DNA of 64,000 bases from Polychytrium aggregatum (Eukaryota > Chytridiomycota > Chytridiomycetes > Polychytriales): assembly GCF_025602895.1 (NCBI RefSeq), contig NW_026516264.1, forward strand, positions 1-64,000, written 5' to 3'. This document shows positions 54,064-64,000 of the stretch, one piece after another. Under the pieces are notes generated by a model, which made no database searches, was not told where the DNA came from, and was given only the letters and a program-made list of their open reading frames with translations. Position 1 is the first letter of the stretch; every line of letters begins with the position of its first letter. The position numbers were made by a program, and so were the translations under genes.

Positions 54064-54553
54064 ACCAATCGGTCGCTCATTCCCCATCTCGGCATTTTCT
54101 TTTTGGCCTATGCTCCTGATCACCCTTTCGCAAATGCGAGCCGACATGTATCCACAGCGTCCGTGAGGCAACTTGCTTTTCATTGCCAGGGACTGCTGCG
54201 TGTTGGATTTATGAATACACATACATTCACCTGACTTGCCCGGGAGCGCTATCCACGGCAGACTCGATCGGTATGTCCCTGGCGGTGGTCTCGGTGCCCC
54301 ACAGAGCCACGGCACGGAGTGACTCGCCGCCCAAAGTGCGAATCGTGGATGTCGGCAGCCATCGCCTCTCGAATCGCGATCGACATGTTCGCGGTCGCCA
54401 GATGCGCAGCGCAGCGCAGCAGGTCACGTTGCGTTTTTTCTTTTTGGCGGCTGGCCAGCTCCTGTCTGGGCGCATCCAAGGCTCCTGCCACCAGCATCAC
54501 CCTCCCCCAGGCACCTCGCCGCTCTCATCGTCCAGGATCGCACAGTATTCAGC

Positions 54554-57500
54554 ATGTAAGGCGCCATGCAGTGCGGGGGGCGCTGCAACCGTACCAGCTG
54601 TATCCGTGGACCTGGTCTGGCCCGGGCTCTACGCTTCCGTCTCAAGCAACGGGGATGCCGGCGATGGACTGATCCTTGTTGGGCCCTGAGCGCATATTGT
54701 CGGATGCGCCGATCGACGCATGTGGTTCGCAGCATTAACGCCGTGCATCCACAGGTCTCGTCTAATTGTCAAGAACCTGCCCAAGCACATCACCCAAGAG
54801 CGCTTCCGCGAGCACTTTGCGGCCAAGGGAGAGGTGACTGATGCCAAGCTCATGTACACAAGGTGAGTCCTGAGGAAGGAGCAAGCAAAGGAACATGCTG
54901 TGTGATGGAAATACACTCTGCATTTGATTTCAGCTGTGTGACGATAGTAAGAATCAGATTGCGCTGTGTGTCTGACGATTCCCATCACCATCACCATCAC
55001 CATCACCATCACCATCACCATCACCATCACCATCACCATCACCATCACCATCACCATCACCATCACCATCACCAGAGAGGGCCGGTTTCGCCAGTTCGGT
55101 TATATCGGTTACAAGAACGAGAAGGACGCCAAGAAAGCCGCCCAATATTTCAATGACACATTCATCGATACCTCAAAGCTGCAAGTCGAGATTGCGAAAA
55201 CGGTGCGCACCTACCTCCCCATTCTCACCGCTGTTTCAGAATGTGGTTCCCGCCGGTCACTCACTCATCCGCCTTTGGCTCTCCTGGATTCCCCCCTTGG
55301 ATACCCGACCCTCGGCCCTTCCCTCAGATCGGAGATGCCACTCTCGAGCGGCCATGGAGTCGATATTCTCAGGGCTCCTCCGCCAACGAGAAGAAGAAGA
55401 ACGAAGAGCTGCTCGCCCAGAAGCGGAAGGAGGAGCGCGAGATCCGCATTGCCGCGCAACGGCAGCAGGCCGAGCAAGATCTGGTGAAGAAGAAGGCCCT
55501 CATCCAGGACCTCTATGCCGACCAAGAGGACGACAAGCTCCGGGAGTTCCTGCAGGTGATGCAGCCCCGAGCCACATCCAAGACCTGGGCGAACGACGAC
55601 ATTGTGGGTGCCGCGGCCGAGAAACAGGCCAAGAAGCAGCAAAAGAAAGAAAAGATCCAAGCCATGGTCGGCATTGTCGCTAATCGAAAAGCTGGCGGTG
55701 AAGGCATGGTCTTGACCAAGACTCATGTCAAATTCGGCAACGATTCGGATGACGAGTACGAGGATCTGCCAGCTCAAGAGGACGAGCCAAAGCCAACCCC
55801 CGCCGTCCAAAACGACGATGCCAAGCTGGAGGAGGACGAGCCGATACAGGAAAAGACCGTCGCGCACGATACCGGGGTCTCGGATATGGACTACTTCAAA
55901 TCTAAGATGAGGTGCTTCGACGACGATGACGACATGGACGACGACGGGTTTGGAAAGCAGAATGATGATCCTGGGAACGCCGAGGCCGAGTCCCCACCCA
56001 AATCACAGAGCTCGGCTCTCAACGAGGCAGCCACCTCCTCCAGCTCCTCAAAATCGGTGCCGGCCACCGGCTTTACTCCAGCACCGCCATCGATGGCAGC
56101 CAGGCTTCCGCCTGTAGCGGAGCCGCTGATATCGGAGTCTGTGTCGTCGTCGATGGAAATCATCGCCGACACCGGTCGCCTGTTTATCCGCAACCTCGCC
56201 TATACATGCACACAGGATGACGTTCAGAAGTTGTTTGAAAAGTTCGGGCCCCTGTCCGAGGTATGTCCTCGCTGCACTTGGCGAATGACGGATGATTTTG
56301 GATCGAGCGACACCAAAAGCGCTGCGTGCGATGCAATGCGATGCGGGCAAGTGCAGCCCAGCAATGCCTCATTCCTGGCGCCAGCTGATCGTGCCCTCCC
56401 ACCTCCCGCAATCCAGGTTCACATTTCCATGGACAAGCAGACCAACAAATCCAAAGGATATGGCTTTGTGCTCTATCTGATTCCAGAGCACGGCATCCGG
56501 GCATACGAGTCGCTGAACGGCAAGATCTTCCAGGGCCGCATTCTGGAAATTGTCGGCGGCAAAGAGAAGCCGCAGGCCAAGGACGAGCAGATCGACATGT
56601 CTGCCCCCGGCGCCTTCAAGAAGAAGCGTGAGCTCGAGAAGAAGAAAGCCGCCGGCAGCGACTTTAGCTGGAACAGCCTGTTTATGAATGTGCGTATCGG
56701 GGCGTGGCGGCAAGTCTCGCTTGGCCTCCAACATTGCGGGTTGTGCTTGTGGCGAACGGCGAGGCTCTCCATTCCGTCGCGCTTCCAAATCTAACCCGTC
56801 CAAATCGCTTTGGCATCTTTTCGATGAATCTCCAGACGGACGCAGTAATCGAGTCGATGGCCAACAAGCTCAACATCAAAAAGTCCGAGATTCTCGATCC
56901 CCAGTCCGAGAACATGGCTGTACGCGTGGCGCTTGCGGAAACGAACGTCATCAACGACACCAAGCAGTATCTGGAGGACGAAGGCGTGTCGCTGGACGCC
57001 TTTGAGCGCGGACGCAAGGTCCGCAGCGACGCTATCATTCTCGTCAAGAACATCCCAGCGTCGACTGAGCGGGCCGAGCTCGTGGAGCTTTTTGGACGGT
57101 TCGGCAGTCTGGGCCGCGTGGTGCTGCCGCCGGCCAAGACAATTGCCCTCGTCGAGTTCCTGGAGCAGAACGAGGCCAAGGCTGCCTTCCGTCACCTGGC
57201 CTATACCAAGTTCAAGAACTTGCCGCTGTACCTTGAGTGGGCGCCGATGGGGTCGTTCACAAAGGCATACGATCCGCAGGAGGCGGCGGAGCGCCAGAAG
57301 GCCGCCCAGGCGTCCAAAACGGCCAAGGGAGAGGCCAAGGTGGCCATCATGGAGGAACTCACGACCTCGAAGCAGGAGAAGGAGGACGTCGAGGCGGACG
57401 CAGGCATGCCCGTGACGACGCTCTTTGTCAAGAACCTGAACTTTGAGACCACCGAGGCGAAGCTCGAGGAGGCCTTCCGGGGAGTCGGCGGCCTCGCCAA

Positions 57501-58301
57501 GGTGCGGGTTGCGACCAAGCCCGATCCAAAGAACCCCAAGGGGACACGGCTGTCGATGGGCTTTGGCTTTGTCGAGTTTTACAACAAGAACGATGCCCTC
57601 CGGGCGATCAAGTCGATGCAGGGCTTCACACTCGATGGCCATGCGCTGCAGCTCAAGGTCTCGAATGCCGCCAGCCGCGGACAGTCCGACTCGAGCGGCA
57701 AGCGACGCGGCGACGATGCCAATCTCGAGGCGAACGGCACCAAACTTGTGGTCCGCAACATCCCGTTCGAGGCCACCAAGAAGGAGATCCAGGCGCTGTT
57801 TACGTGAGTGTTCTATCCAGAGCGATCGTGCGGAATGCCCAGCGCACCCGGCCGAGCCGTGTGGTACCATACCATGCCATGGCGGACGAGCTGGTGGGCC
57901 AATCTGACCAGGACAGCCATCTAATCCCGGTTGTGCTCTACCACATGCCCTTCCCTCTCCTCAGCAACTTTGGCTCGGTCAAGTCGGTGCGGATCCCCAA
58001 AAAGTTTGACGGCAGCCACCGCGGTTTTGGCTTTGTCGACTTCTTGACCAAGCAGGAAGCGCGGGCGGCCTTCGAGGCCCTCTCGGCGACGCATTTGTAC
58101 GGCCGCCATCTGGTGATCGAATGGGCCGACAAGGATGCCGAGGACGTCGAGGAGCTGCGGACCAAGACCAAGAAGGGCTTTACCAAAGACAGCGGCAAGA
58201 ACAAGCGGCGGCGCATCGAGGTCGATGAGGAGGGCAACATGGTCCGGAGCCAGGGGGCGGGTGACAGCGACGACGACGATGAGGCCCCCGGATTTCTCTA
58301 A
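54554..58301 (+). CDS. MRD1: MRD1/RBM19 multi-RRM ribosome biogenesis factor
   Basis: Exons 54554-54555, 54755-54862, 55076-55202, 55328-56260, 56417-56689, 56836-57803 and 57965-58301 give 915 residues with every phase closing. The start codon is split: AT ends exon 1 and G opens exon 2, giving [19 protein letters not shown], as expected for Mrd1. RRMs with RNP motifs follow: [12 protein letters not shown] (RRM1), [14 protein letters not shown] and [10 protein letters not shown] (RRM2), [12 protein letters not shown] (RRM3), [14 protein letters not shown] with [10 protein letters not shown] (RRM4), and [17 protein letters not shown] with [10 protein letters not shown] (RRM5). The acidic linkers and the basic tail ([13 protein letters not shown]) match the family. 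Mrd1 binds pre-18S rRNA in the small-subunit processome in the nucleolus. Confidence 0.93.
54980..55075 (+). repeat. (CATCAC)n hexanucleotide at the 3' end of MRD1 intron 2
   Basis: About 15 perfect copies of CCATCA/CATCAC run directly into the 3' splice site, CATCACCAG. If the intron were retained, the repeat would translate as poly-His or Ile-Thr, depending on frame. Confidence 0.9.
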
Positions 58302-58828
58302 GTCAGAGCTTGTCCATGCTGTCTCGAGCATCAGCGGATCCGAATAGAGATGAGTGCTGACCGAGTGCTGACCGAGTGCTGACTGAGAGCCGGTGTCGGC
58401 GACAGGAGCGGGAGGATCATGACGCGAATGAGCTTGCCGGCGCAAACGGGGAATCGCATCAAGTCGAGATATGGGCGATGACGACACCTTCGTCCCTGAG
58501 CAGGATCATCCTGGAGCAAGGCCATCCTGGAGCAAGATCGCCACACCGCGTCGTCTCACACGAGCGCACATTGCACATTGCACATCGCGTCTGTGGTCAT
58601 GTATGTCGGCGTGGGAAATGCCCATGGCGTGTCCGTCTGGTGCCTGATGACCGCTCGTACCCGTTGCCACCAGTCCACGAACTCTGCCAGAGCGAGCGCT
58701 GGCGCAAGGGTGGCTCCCGCTGGCGGTAGTCGCATGGGCCGTGTGAAAGGCGGCGCCGCCAGCTCCGGGCGACCATTCCCGGACCGACAGGGGAAGGCGG
58801 TCGCGCCGGTCGCGAGGACAGCACGCCA

Positions 58829-58882
58829 GACCAGCAAGACCAGCAAGACCAGCAAGACCAGCAAGACCAGCAAGACCAGCAA
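58829..58882. repeat. 10-bp tandem repeat (CAGCAAGACC)n
   Basis: Five to six perfect copies of CAGCAAGACC in non-coding sequence downstream of MRD1. Confidence 0.9.
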
Positions 58883-59726
58883 GCCAGCCGGCAACAGGCC
58901 AGGTGGCGCTCGGTACAGGACAGCTCGGGGGATGCCCGCGACAGGAAAGACAAACAAACGACAAAAGGAAAGGCTCGGGGTGGCAATGGTGCGCAACGGC
59001 GCTCGACTGCAAACCCAACACATCCCAGGATGTGGCGCGGCGGTCTGCACACGCAAAGGCTATTTGTGGGTGTGGTTGCTGTTGCCGTCAGCTGCCGGCT
59101 CGGCCCACTCTCATGTGGCAGCCGGCGTTTCCATGGTGCGGCTCTGCTGGGAGTCTGGTGATCGGCGGTGGCCACTGTTCCTGGCGACGACTGGCGGCGA
59201 CTGGCGACGACCTGGACCTGGTGCGGCAGCGCCGGCTACCACCGCCCGTGTACATGCACGCAGCAGAGCAGAGCAGACCCCTCCGGCCCAGCCAGGCATA
59301 CGAAGCCCGGTACTGCTGCACTGCAGCCGCGCGCTGACCACCCTGTCTGGGCTGATGGTGACTCTTCACAGCCGCAAGGCCGTCGGCGGCGTTGTACAAG
59401 ATCCGGGCGGATACGGCTCGATCTCATCAGCTGCCCCGGGCAAGGAGCGCCTTGCTGGTCGGGCCGGCGACAAGGCCCGGGCCGGAGGCAGCCGCAAGCA
59501 AGCCCTCGGCAGGCAAGTAAGCAAGCAGGCAAGCGGGCAAGCGGGCGAGAGTTTGCACCACAGGCGCCCTCATGTTGCATCCGCTCGGCGTTTGTTTGTC
59601 GTGCCAGCGCCGCCGATTAAAATCAGTTCTCTGCCCCCGAGCCTTGCCGGCGCTGTTGTTTCTGATTCTGCTTCTGCTGATTGTTTGGTTACGCTTTGCT
59701 GTGGCTGGCTGCATCGCTTGCATCAA

Positions 59727-59840
59727 TTGCATCAGTTACATCAGTTACATCAGTTACATCAGTTACATCGCTTGCATTCGTTACATCAGTTACATCGCTT
59801 GCATTCGTTACATCAGTTACATCAGTTACAGCGCTTGCAT
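59727..59840. repeat. Compound 9-bp tandem repeat, CATCAGTTA and variants
   Basis: Roughly a dozen 9-base units alternate between CATCAGTTA, CATCGCTTG and CATTCGTTA, forming a higher-order pattern in non-coding sequence. Confidence 0.85.
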
Positions 59841-60375
59841 TCGTTGCATTTGCCGGATGAACTCCCGCTACTGCCGGCCTCGCTATCGACATGCGCTGTA
59901 CTCGGCCAACGCTATCTGCCGCTCGCTTTGGACGGCTGGCGGTTCGTTACGCCCCCCGCGCCTTGACTGCTTATCGCCTCCCTTCCACAAGCACAGGGGG
60001 CAGCAAGGCCCCCGAACAGCCCCATTCAACAGCCCTGTTCAGCGACCCATTCGGCGGCCGCTCCCACAGGCGAGGCGCCTGCCCAACAAGAGCCCCTCGC
60101 CCACGGCGCACAAATGCAAGAGCCCCACAAGCAGTTGGTGCGCGACCGCCTTTGGGGCTGGCACGCGCGGCGCTCCACCCGCCCGGGCGTGTTGGGCCGT
60201 CGCTCTATCGTGTGATCCCGACAAGGACGAGTCTCGCTCCCCGCTCTCCTCCCCACTCCATCCGGCACTCGTCGTCGCCTCGGCCACATAAAAATCCTGC
60301 CGATCGCCAATCTCTCTGGCCCTGTTCGCCCCCGCCCTCTCCTGGACGTGCTCCCAATCTCTGTGCCGCCCAGCC

Positions 60376-62615
60376 ATGTCCAAGACCGAAGAACACTACA
60401 CCGTTGAAAGCGAAGGCGAGATGCAACACGGCCTCAAGCGTGGTCTTGAGGCCCGCCATCTGCAGATGATTTCCCTTGGTGGGTTGCTGTCGGCGCTGTC
60501 TGCTCGACCGGCGTATTGTACTGTCTGCTTGCAGCCGTGCATCTCATGGTTGTGCAGCTCGCAATTGTGCAGCTCGCAGTTGTGCAGCTCGCAGTTGTGC
60601 AGCTCGCAGTTGTGCATCTCCCTTCCCACTCGCACTCGCACTCGCACTCGCACTCTGATGGCGCGGCCGCTGACCGATCACCGGCTTTTTTTTTTGTCTG
60701 CAGGTGGAACCATCGGCACTGGTCTCTTCCTCACCACCGGCACCAGCATTGCCTCGTGCGGCCCCACCGGCGCCCTGATCGCTTATATCGTCGTCGGCTT
60801 CCTGGTCTTCTGCATGATGACTTGCCTCGGCGAGATGACCACCTATCTCCCCGTCAGCGGTGGTTTCAACCACTACGCCGGTCGCTTCGTCGACCCTGCT
60901 CTCGGCTTTGCCCTCGGCTGGAACTACTGGTTCTCGTGGGTAGGTTTCCGTGCCGAGTGGTTGTTCCTGTCTGTCTGTCTCCCGAGCTGGGTCTAAACGT
61001 CCCCGGGCTGGGTCTAAACGTCTCCCGCCGCCACCACCCGGAATCCTCGGCTGTTTCTGCATTGTCCGACCGCGCTCCCACCGCATCCGTGTTTCCGTGC
61101 TCCTCGTGCCGGCGCTAATGCATCGCCCGCCTCACCTCTCATTCTCCAGGTCGTCACCATCGCCATCGAGCTGTCCGCCGCCGGTATCATCATCGCCTAC
61201 TGGAATCCCAACATCTATGTTCTGGTCATGCCCTTGACGTTCTACGTCATCATCTTCCTGTTCAACTGCGTCGGTGTCAAGTTCTATGGTGAAATGGAGT
61301 ACTGGTTCGCCATCATCAAGATCCTGACCTGCCTTGTCTTCATCATCGTTTCGATTCTCGTCAATGGTCAGTGCCTTGCAACCACAGCACCGCACATTGC
61401 TCGCTCGAATTATAGACCCTCTGCGTTCGTGCTTGCATGCTCTTCTCACGCTTCCTCGCATTCTGTATCCGCGCACGCTCCAGTCGGCGCTGTCGGTGGA
61501 GGCCGCCAGTACATCGGCTTCAAGTACTGGACCGACCCCGGCATGTTCACCGGCAACACCGTGTCGTTCCTGTCGCTGCTCGCCACCGCTGCCTTCTCGT
61601 TCCAGGGAACCGAGCTCGTCGCCATCGCTGCCGGTGAGGCCGCCAACCCGCGCCGCAACATTCCCAAGGCAATCAACAATGGTACGTTGGCTCGCCGTGG
61701 CACTTGCACGCCATATCACGCCTTTTGTATTATCGCACCCAACCCTGCTGTTCTCGGCCGCATGCTTGCCGTCCTCGCTAACGCGCCCCTCTCGCCTCCT
61801 CAGTCTTCTGGAGAATCCTGTTCTTCTACGTCACCGTCATTCTCATGATCGGCCTCGACATCCCCTACACCGATCCCGATCTCTCTCAGGGCTCCTCCTC
61901 GACCGATCCCACCTACGCCTCCTTCACCCTCGTCTTCCGAAAGGCCGGCTGGGGCGTTGCCACCGACATTGTCAACGGCGTCATCCTGACTGCTGTGCTC
62001 TCGGCTTGCAACTCGGACATGTACTCGTCCTCGCGAATCCTCTGCGCCCTCGCTCGTGAGGGCAAGGCTCCTTCGATCTTTGGCCGGGTCACTCGCCAGG
62101 GTGTCCCCTTCTACGCCCTCTGCCTGTCCAACTTCATTGCCCTGATCTGCCTGCTCTCGGCCGTCTTTGATGCCGCCGGCTCCTTTGTCTGGCTCATCAA
62201 CCTCACCACCGTCGTCGGCCTGATTTCCTGGGCCGGTATCGGTCTGACGGCCTTCCGCTTCCGCCGCGCCTATGTCGCTCAGGACCGCCGCATCAGCGAT
62301 CTCCCCTACAAGAGTCTGCTGTTCCCCTTCGCTCCCCTCTTTGTCTTTGTCGGCTCGACTGTCATCATCATCCTCCAGGGCCTGTACGCCTTCACCCCCG
62401 TCAACGCTCTCTCGATCGTCGGCGCCTACTGCGGTATTATTCCCTTCCTCCTGGCCTATGTCATTTACAAGATCACCACCCGCAGCCGCGTTATTCCCCT
62501 CACCATGGTTGACCTCGATACCGGCCGCGTCGACCACTACGAGGGCGAGGACCAGGCCAAAGCCAATGACGCCAAGCGCGGAATTCTCGGCAAGATCATC
62601 GATCTTGTTGCCTAA
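60376..62615 (+). CDS. Amino acid permease (YAT/APC family), copy 1
   Basis: Exons 60376-60478, 60704-60939, 61150-61366, 61484-61681 and 61804-62615 give 521 residues with phases closing. The motif LKRGLEARHLQMISLGGTIG then TGLFLTTGTSIASCGPTGAL is the fungal permease signature at helix 1; GEMTTYLPVSGGFNHYAGRF and DPALGFALGWNYWFSW cover helices 2-3; FSFQGTELVAIAAGEAANPR precedes helix 7. About 12 membrane segments are readable. The protein imports amino acids by proton symport at the plasma membrane; specificity is not evident. It has a tandem relative starting at 63250 with the same first intron phase and the same 236-bp second exon. Confidence 0.93.
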
Positions 62616-63249
62616 AGCAGGCGGACTCTCTTCCCCTCAGCACAAACCAAGAGCCCTGTTCTCACACTCTATGCTACTGCGTGTGCGCACCTCGCGCTCT
62701 TGTCTCTATCGCAATCTTAGATATTTCTATTCGATATATTTTTTTGTTTTGTTTTGTTTTGTTTTATTCCTGCCAAAGCATCGCTTCAGCCTGTATCGCT
62801 CCTGTGATTGTGCCAACAATGGTTGACGGGCGACAGCCGCCGTCGATATCTATGCGCTCACCTAGTTCCTCTACTTGTGGCCTCGAGCTTTCGCCGCTGT
62901 CGCTTGCTTCGTCCCTCCCGGCCAAGCCTGCTTGGCCGGGAGGGACAATACGCTATGGCGCTCATCAGCAACATTGTTTGTCCACCGCCGATTTCTGGAT
63001 CCGAGGCATTGTTCGAGTGCGGTTCATGATTGGGAACAGGTCCTGATTCCGGAGACTCGCCTTCCATCCTTAGCTTGGCAGACCTGCCTCGCACTCCCTG
63101 TCTCTTGACACTGCTGCCCAACAGTTCGTCCTTCAATCTCTCGCTGTGTGTCCTCCAGACCATCAAGACATCCCCTCTTGATCTTGGAGCTACCTTTCGC
63201 GATATACACATCGCTTGCTCATCCATTGTGACCCTCCATCTTCTTGGAC
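62616..63249. other. Region between tandem permease genes
   Basis: Contains a (TTTTG)n run at about 62743-62764, just 3' of the first permease, and a strong hairpin at 62911-62946 (listed separately). The promoter of the second permease is probably within the last 250 bp. Confidence 0.5.
62911..62946. repeat. Perfect 16-bp inverted repeat with 4-base loop
   Basis: GTCCCTCCCGGCCAAG at 62911-62926 and its exact reverse complement at 62931-62946 flank CCTG. This is by far the strongest simple hairpin I noticed in the window. It lies about 300 bp after one permease and 300 bp before the next. Confidence 0.85.
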
Positions 63250-64000
63250 ATGGCAGAGACCGACGCTGACACTGATACCGACACCATCGTCGGGGACGCC
63301 GACGCCACTCTCCGCCGAGATCTCAAGTCGCACCATCTCCAAATGATTGTCATAGGTCTATGGGCGTTCCTGTCAGTTCCCTTTCGAACACAGGCTTGTT
63401 CCAGCGGCAAGCCCCCATATCGATATCCTGCAATCTGTGCTATCGGCATCGCCATCGGCAACTTGGCTGACCCTCAGCGCCTATCTTTGTTCCGCTCCCC
63501 TGCCCTCGGGCACTCGGGCTCTGCTATGCGATACATCTTCCACCAGGCGGCACGGTTGGGACAGGCTTGTTTCTCGCTTCCGGAGGCAACATCGCCTCGG
63601 CCGGCCCGCTCGGGGCACTCGCTGCCTATCTACTGGTGGGATTGCTGGTGTATTGCACCACCTCATGCCTGGGAGAAATGTCGACCTACATTCCCATCAG
63701 CGGCGGTCTCAGCCACTTTGCCGGCCGCTTTGTGGATCCGGCCCTGGCTTTTGCACTCGGCTGGAACTACTGGCTTTCATGGGTAAATGGACATGCATAC
63801 GCACGCCCCCATTGTTTGAAGTGTCTCGCTGTGCTCCCCCCCCTCCATGTGCCCAAGGATGTCTTGTCCGCCTCTACAACTCTTGACTTGTCGGATTCTC
63901 TGTGCTTGACATGCTGCCTGGTCTGACTCGACCTTGTCCCTTCGATACCGCCTTGGACATCCTCGAAACAGATCGTGACAATCGGCGTTGAAATGGCGGC
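63250..64000 (+). CDS. Amino acid permease, copy 2 (partial, cut by the window end)
   Basis: Exons 63250-63355, 63547-63782 and 63972 to beyond 64000. The N-terminus (MAETDADTDTDTIVGDADAT) is acidic; LRRDLKSHHLQMIVIGGTVG then TGLFLASGGNIASAGPLGAL and GEMSTYIPISGGLSHFAGRF with ALAFALGWNYWLSW match permease copy 1 block by block. Intron positions and the 236-bp second exon are conserved, so the two genes are a tandem duplication. About 110 residues are within the window and the third exon begins IVTIGVEMA. Confidence 0.9.

Larger units (their letters stand above)
58302..60375. other. Intergenic region upstream of the first permease
   Basis: About 2 kb of GC-rich sequence with two short tandem arrays: (CAGCAAGACC)n at about 58829-58882 and CATCAGTTA/CATCGCTTGCATTCGTTA units at about 59727-59840. 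A 462-codon open frame crossing both is not supported by any domain. The permease promoter should lie in the last few hundred bases. Confidence 0.45.

Noticed and set aside
54863-55156. Poly-histidine protein
   Set aside because: The His run is the CATCAC repeat inside an MRD1 intron; RRM1 reads correctly only when it is spliced out.
58578-59966. 462-codon open frame downstream of MRD1
   Set aside because: No domain; it crosses two simple-repeat arrays in GC-rich DNA, where open frames arise by chance.

Overview
This is a window of nuclear DNA from a fungus, most likely an early-diverging zoosporic (chytrid-type) lineage. Genes are compact and GC-rich, with many short GT..AG introns whose phases can be closed by hand. 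The gene set is fungal or eukaryotic: ALG6, a GH47 mannosidase, MRD1, VMA12, a PAS-kinase-type kinase, PIG-H and amino acid permeases. A SYP7-like Qc-SNARE, a DUF599 membrane protein and a Fanzor nuclease fit early-diverging fungi better than Dikarya. The species is not determined.

Layout: 1-7.6 kb is AT-rich and gene-poor, with repeats and three copies of a tRNA-Leu(AAG)/tRNA-iMet pair. 8.7-14.9 kb holds a Topors-like RING protein, an ELO elongase, PIG-H and a small ATP-synthase-k-like protein. 15.3-18.7 kb is a mobile element carrying an intact Fanzor gene. 19-26.2 kb holds VMA12, a Qc-SNARE, a ceramide synthase and a DUF599 protein. 27.8-35 kb holds a PASK-like kinase, PBDC1 and a secreted Cys/Ser/Thr-rich protein. 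35.5-38.4 kb is ALG6. 38.5-41.9 kb is a second, near-identical Fanzor element. 42.7-45.4 kb is a GH47 mannosidase. 47-64 kb holds an 843-codon F-box-like ORF, an LRR protein, a nitroreductase, MRD1 and two tandem amino acid permeases, the last cut by the window end.

The outstanding system is the pair of Fanzor elements at 15295-18731 and 38486-41921. Fanzors are eukaryotic TnpB relatives that cut DNA guided by an RNA. Comparing the two copies defines exact ends: both termini read CACTAT inward, and copy 2 is flanked by ATG on both sides. This looks like a non-autonomous CACTA-like DNA transposon with Fanzor as its only gene. The 315 bp between the stop codon and the terminus carry three perfect stem-loops in both copies, a good candidate guide-RNA scaffold. 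Both elements sit in the shared 5' region of a divergent gene pair: ATP-synthase-k-like/VMA12 and ALG6/GH47. Copy 1 is intact. Copy 2 has a one-base insertion nine codons after the start, and its reading frame is broken there.
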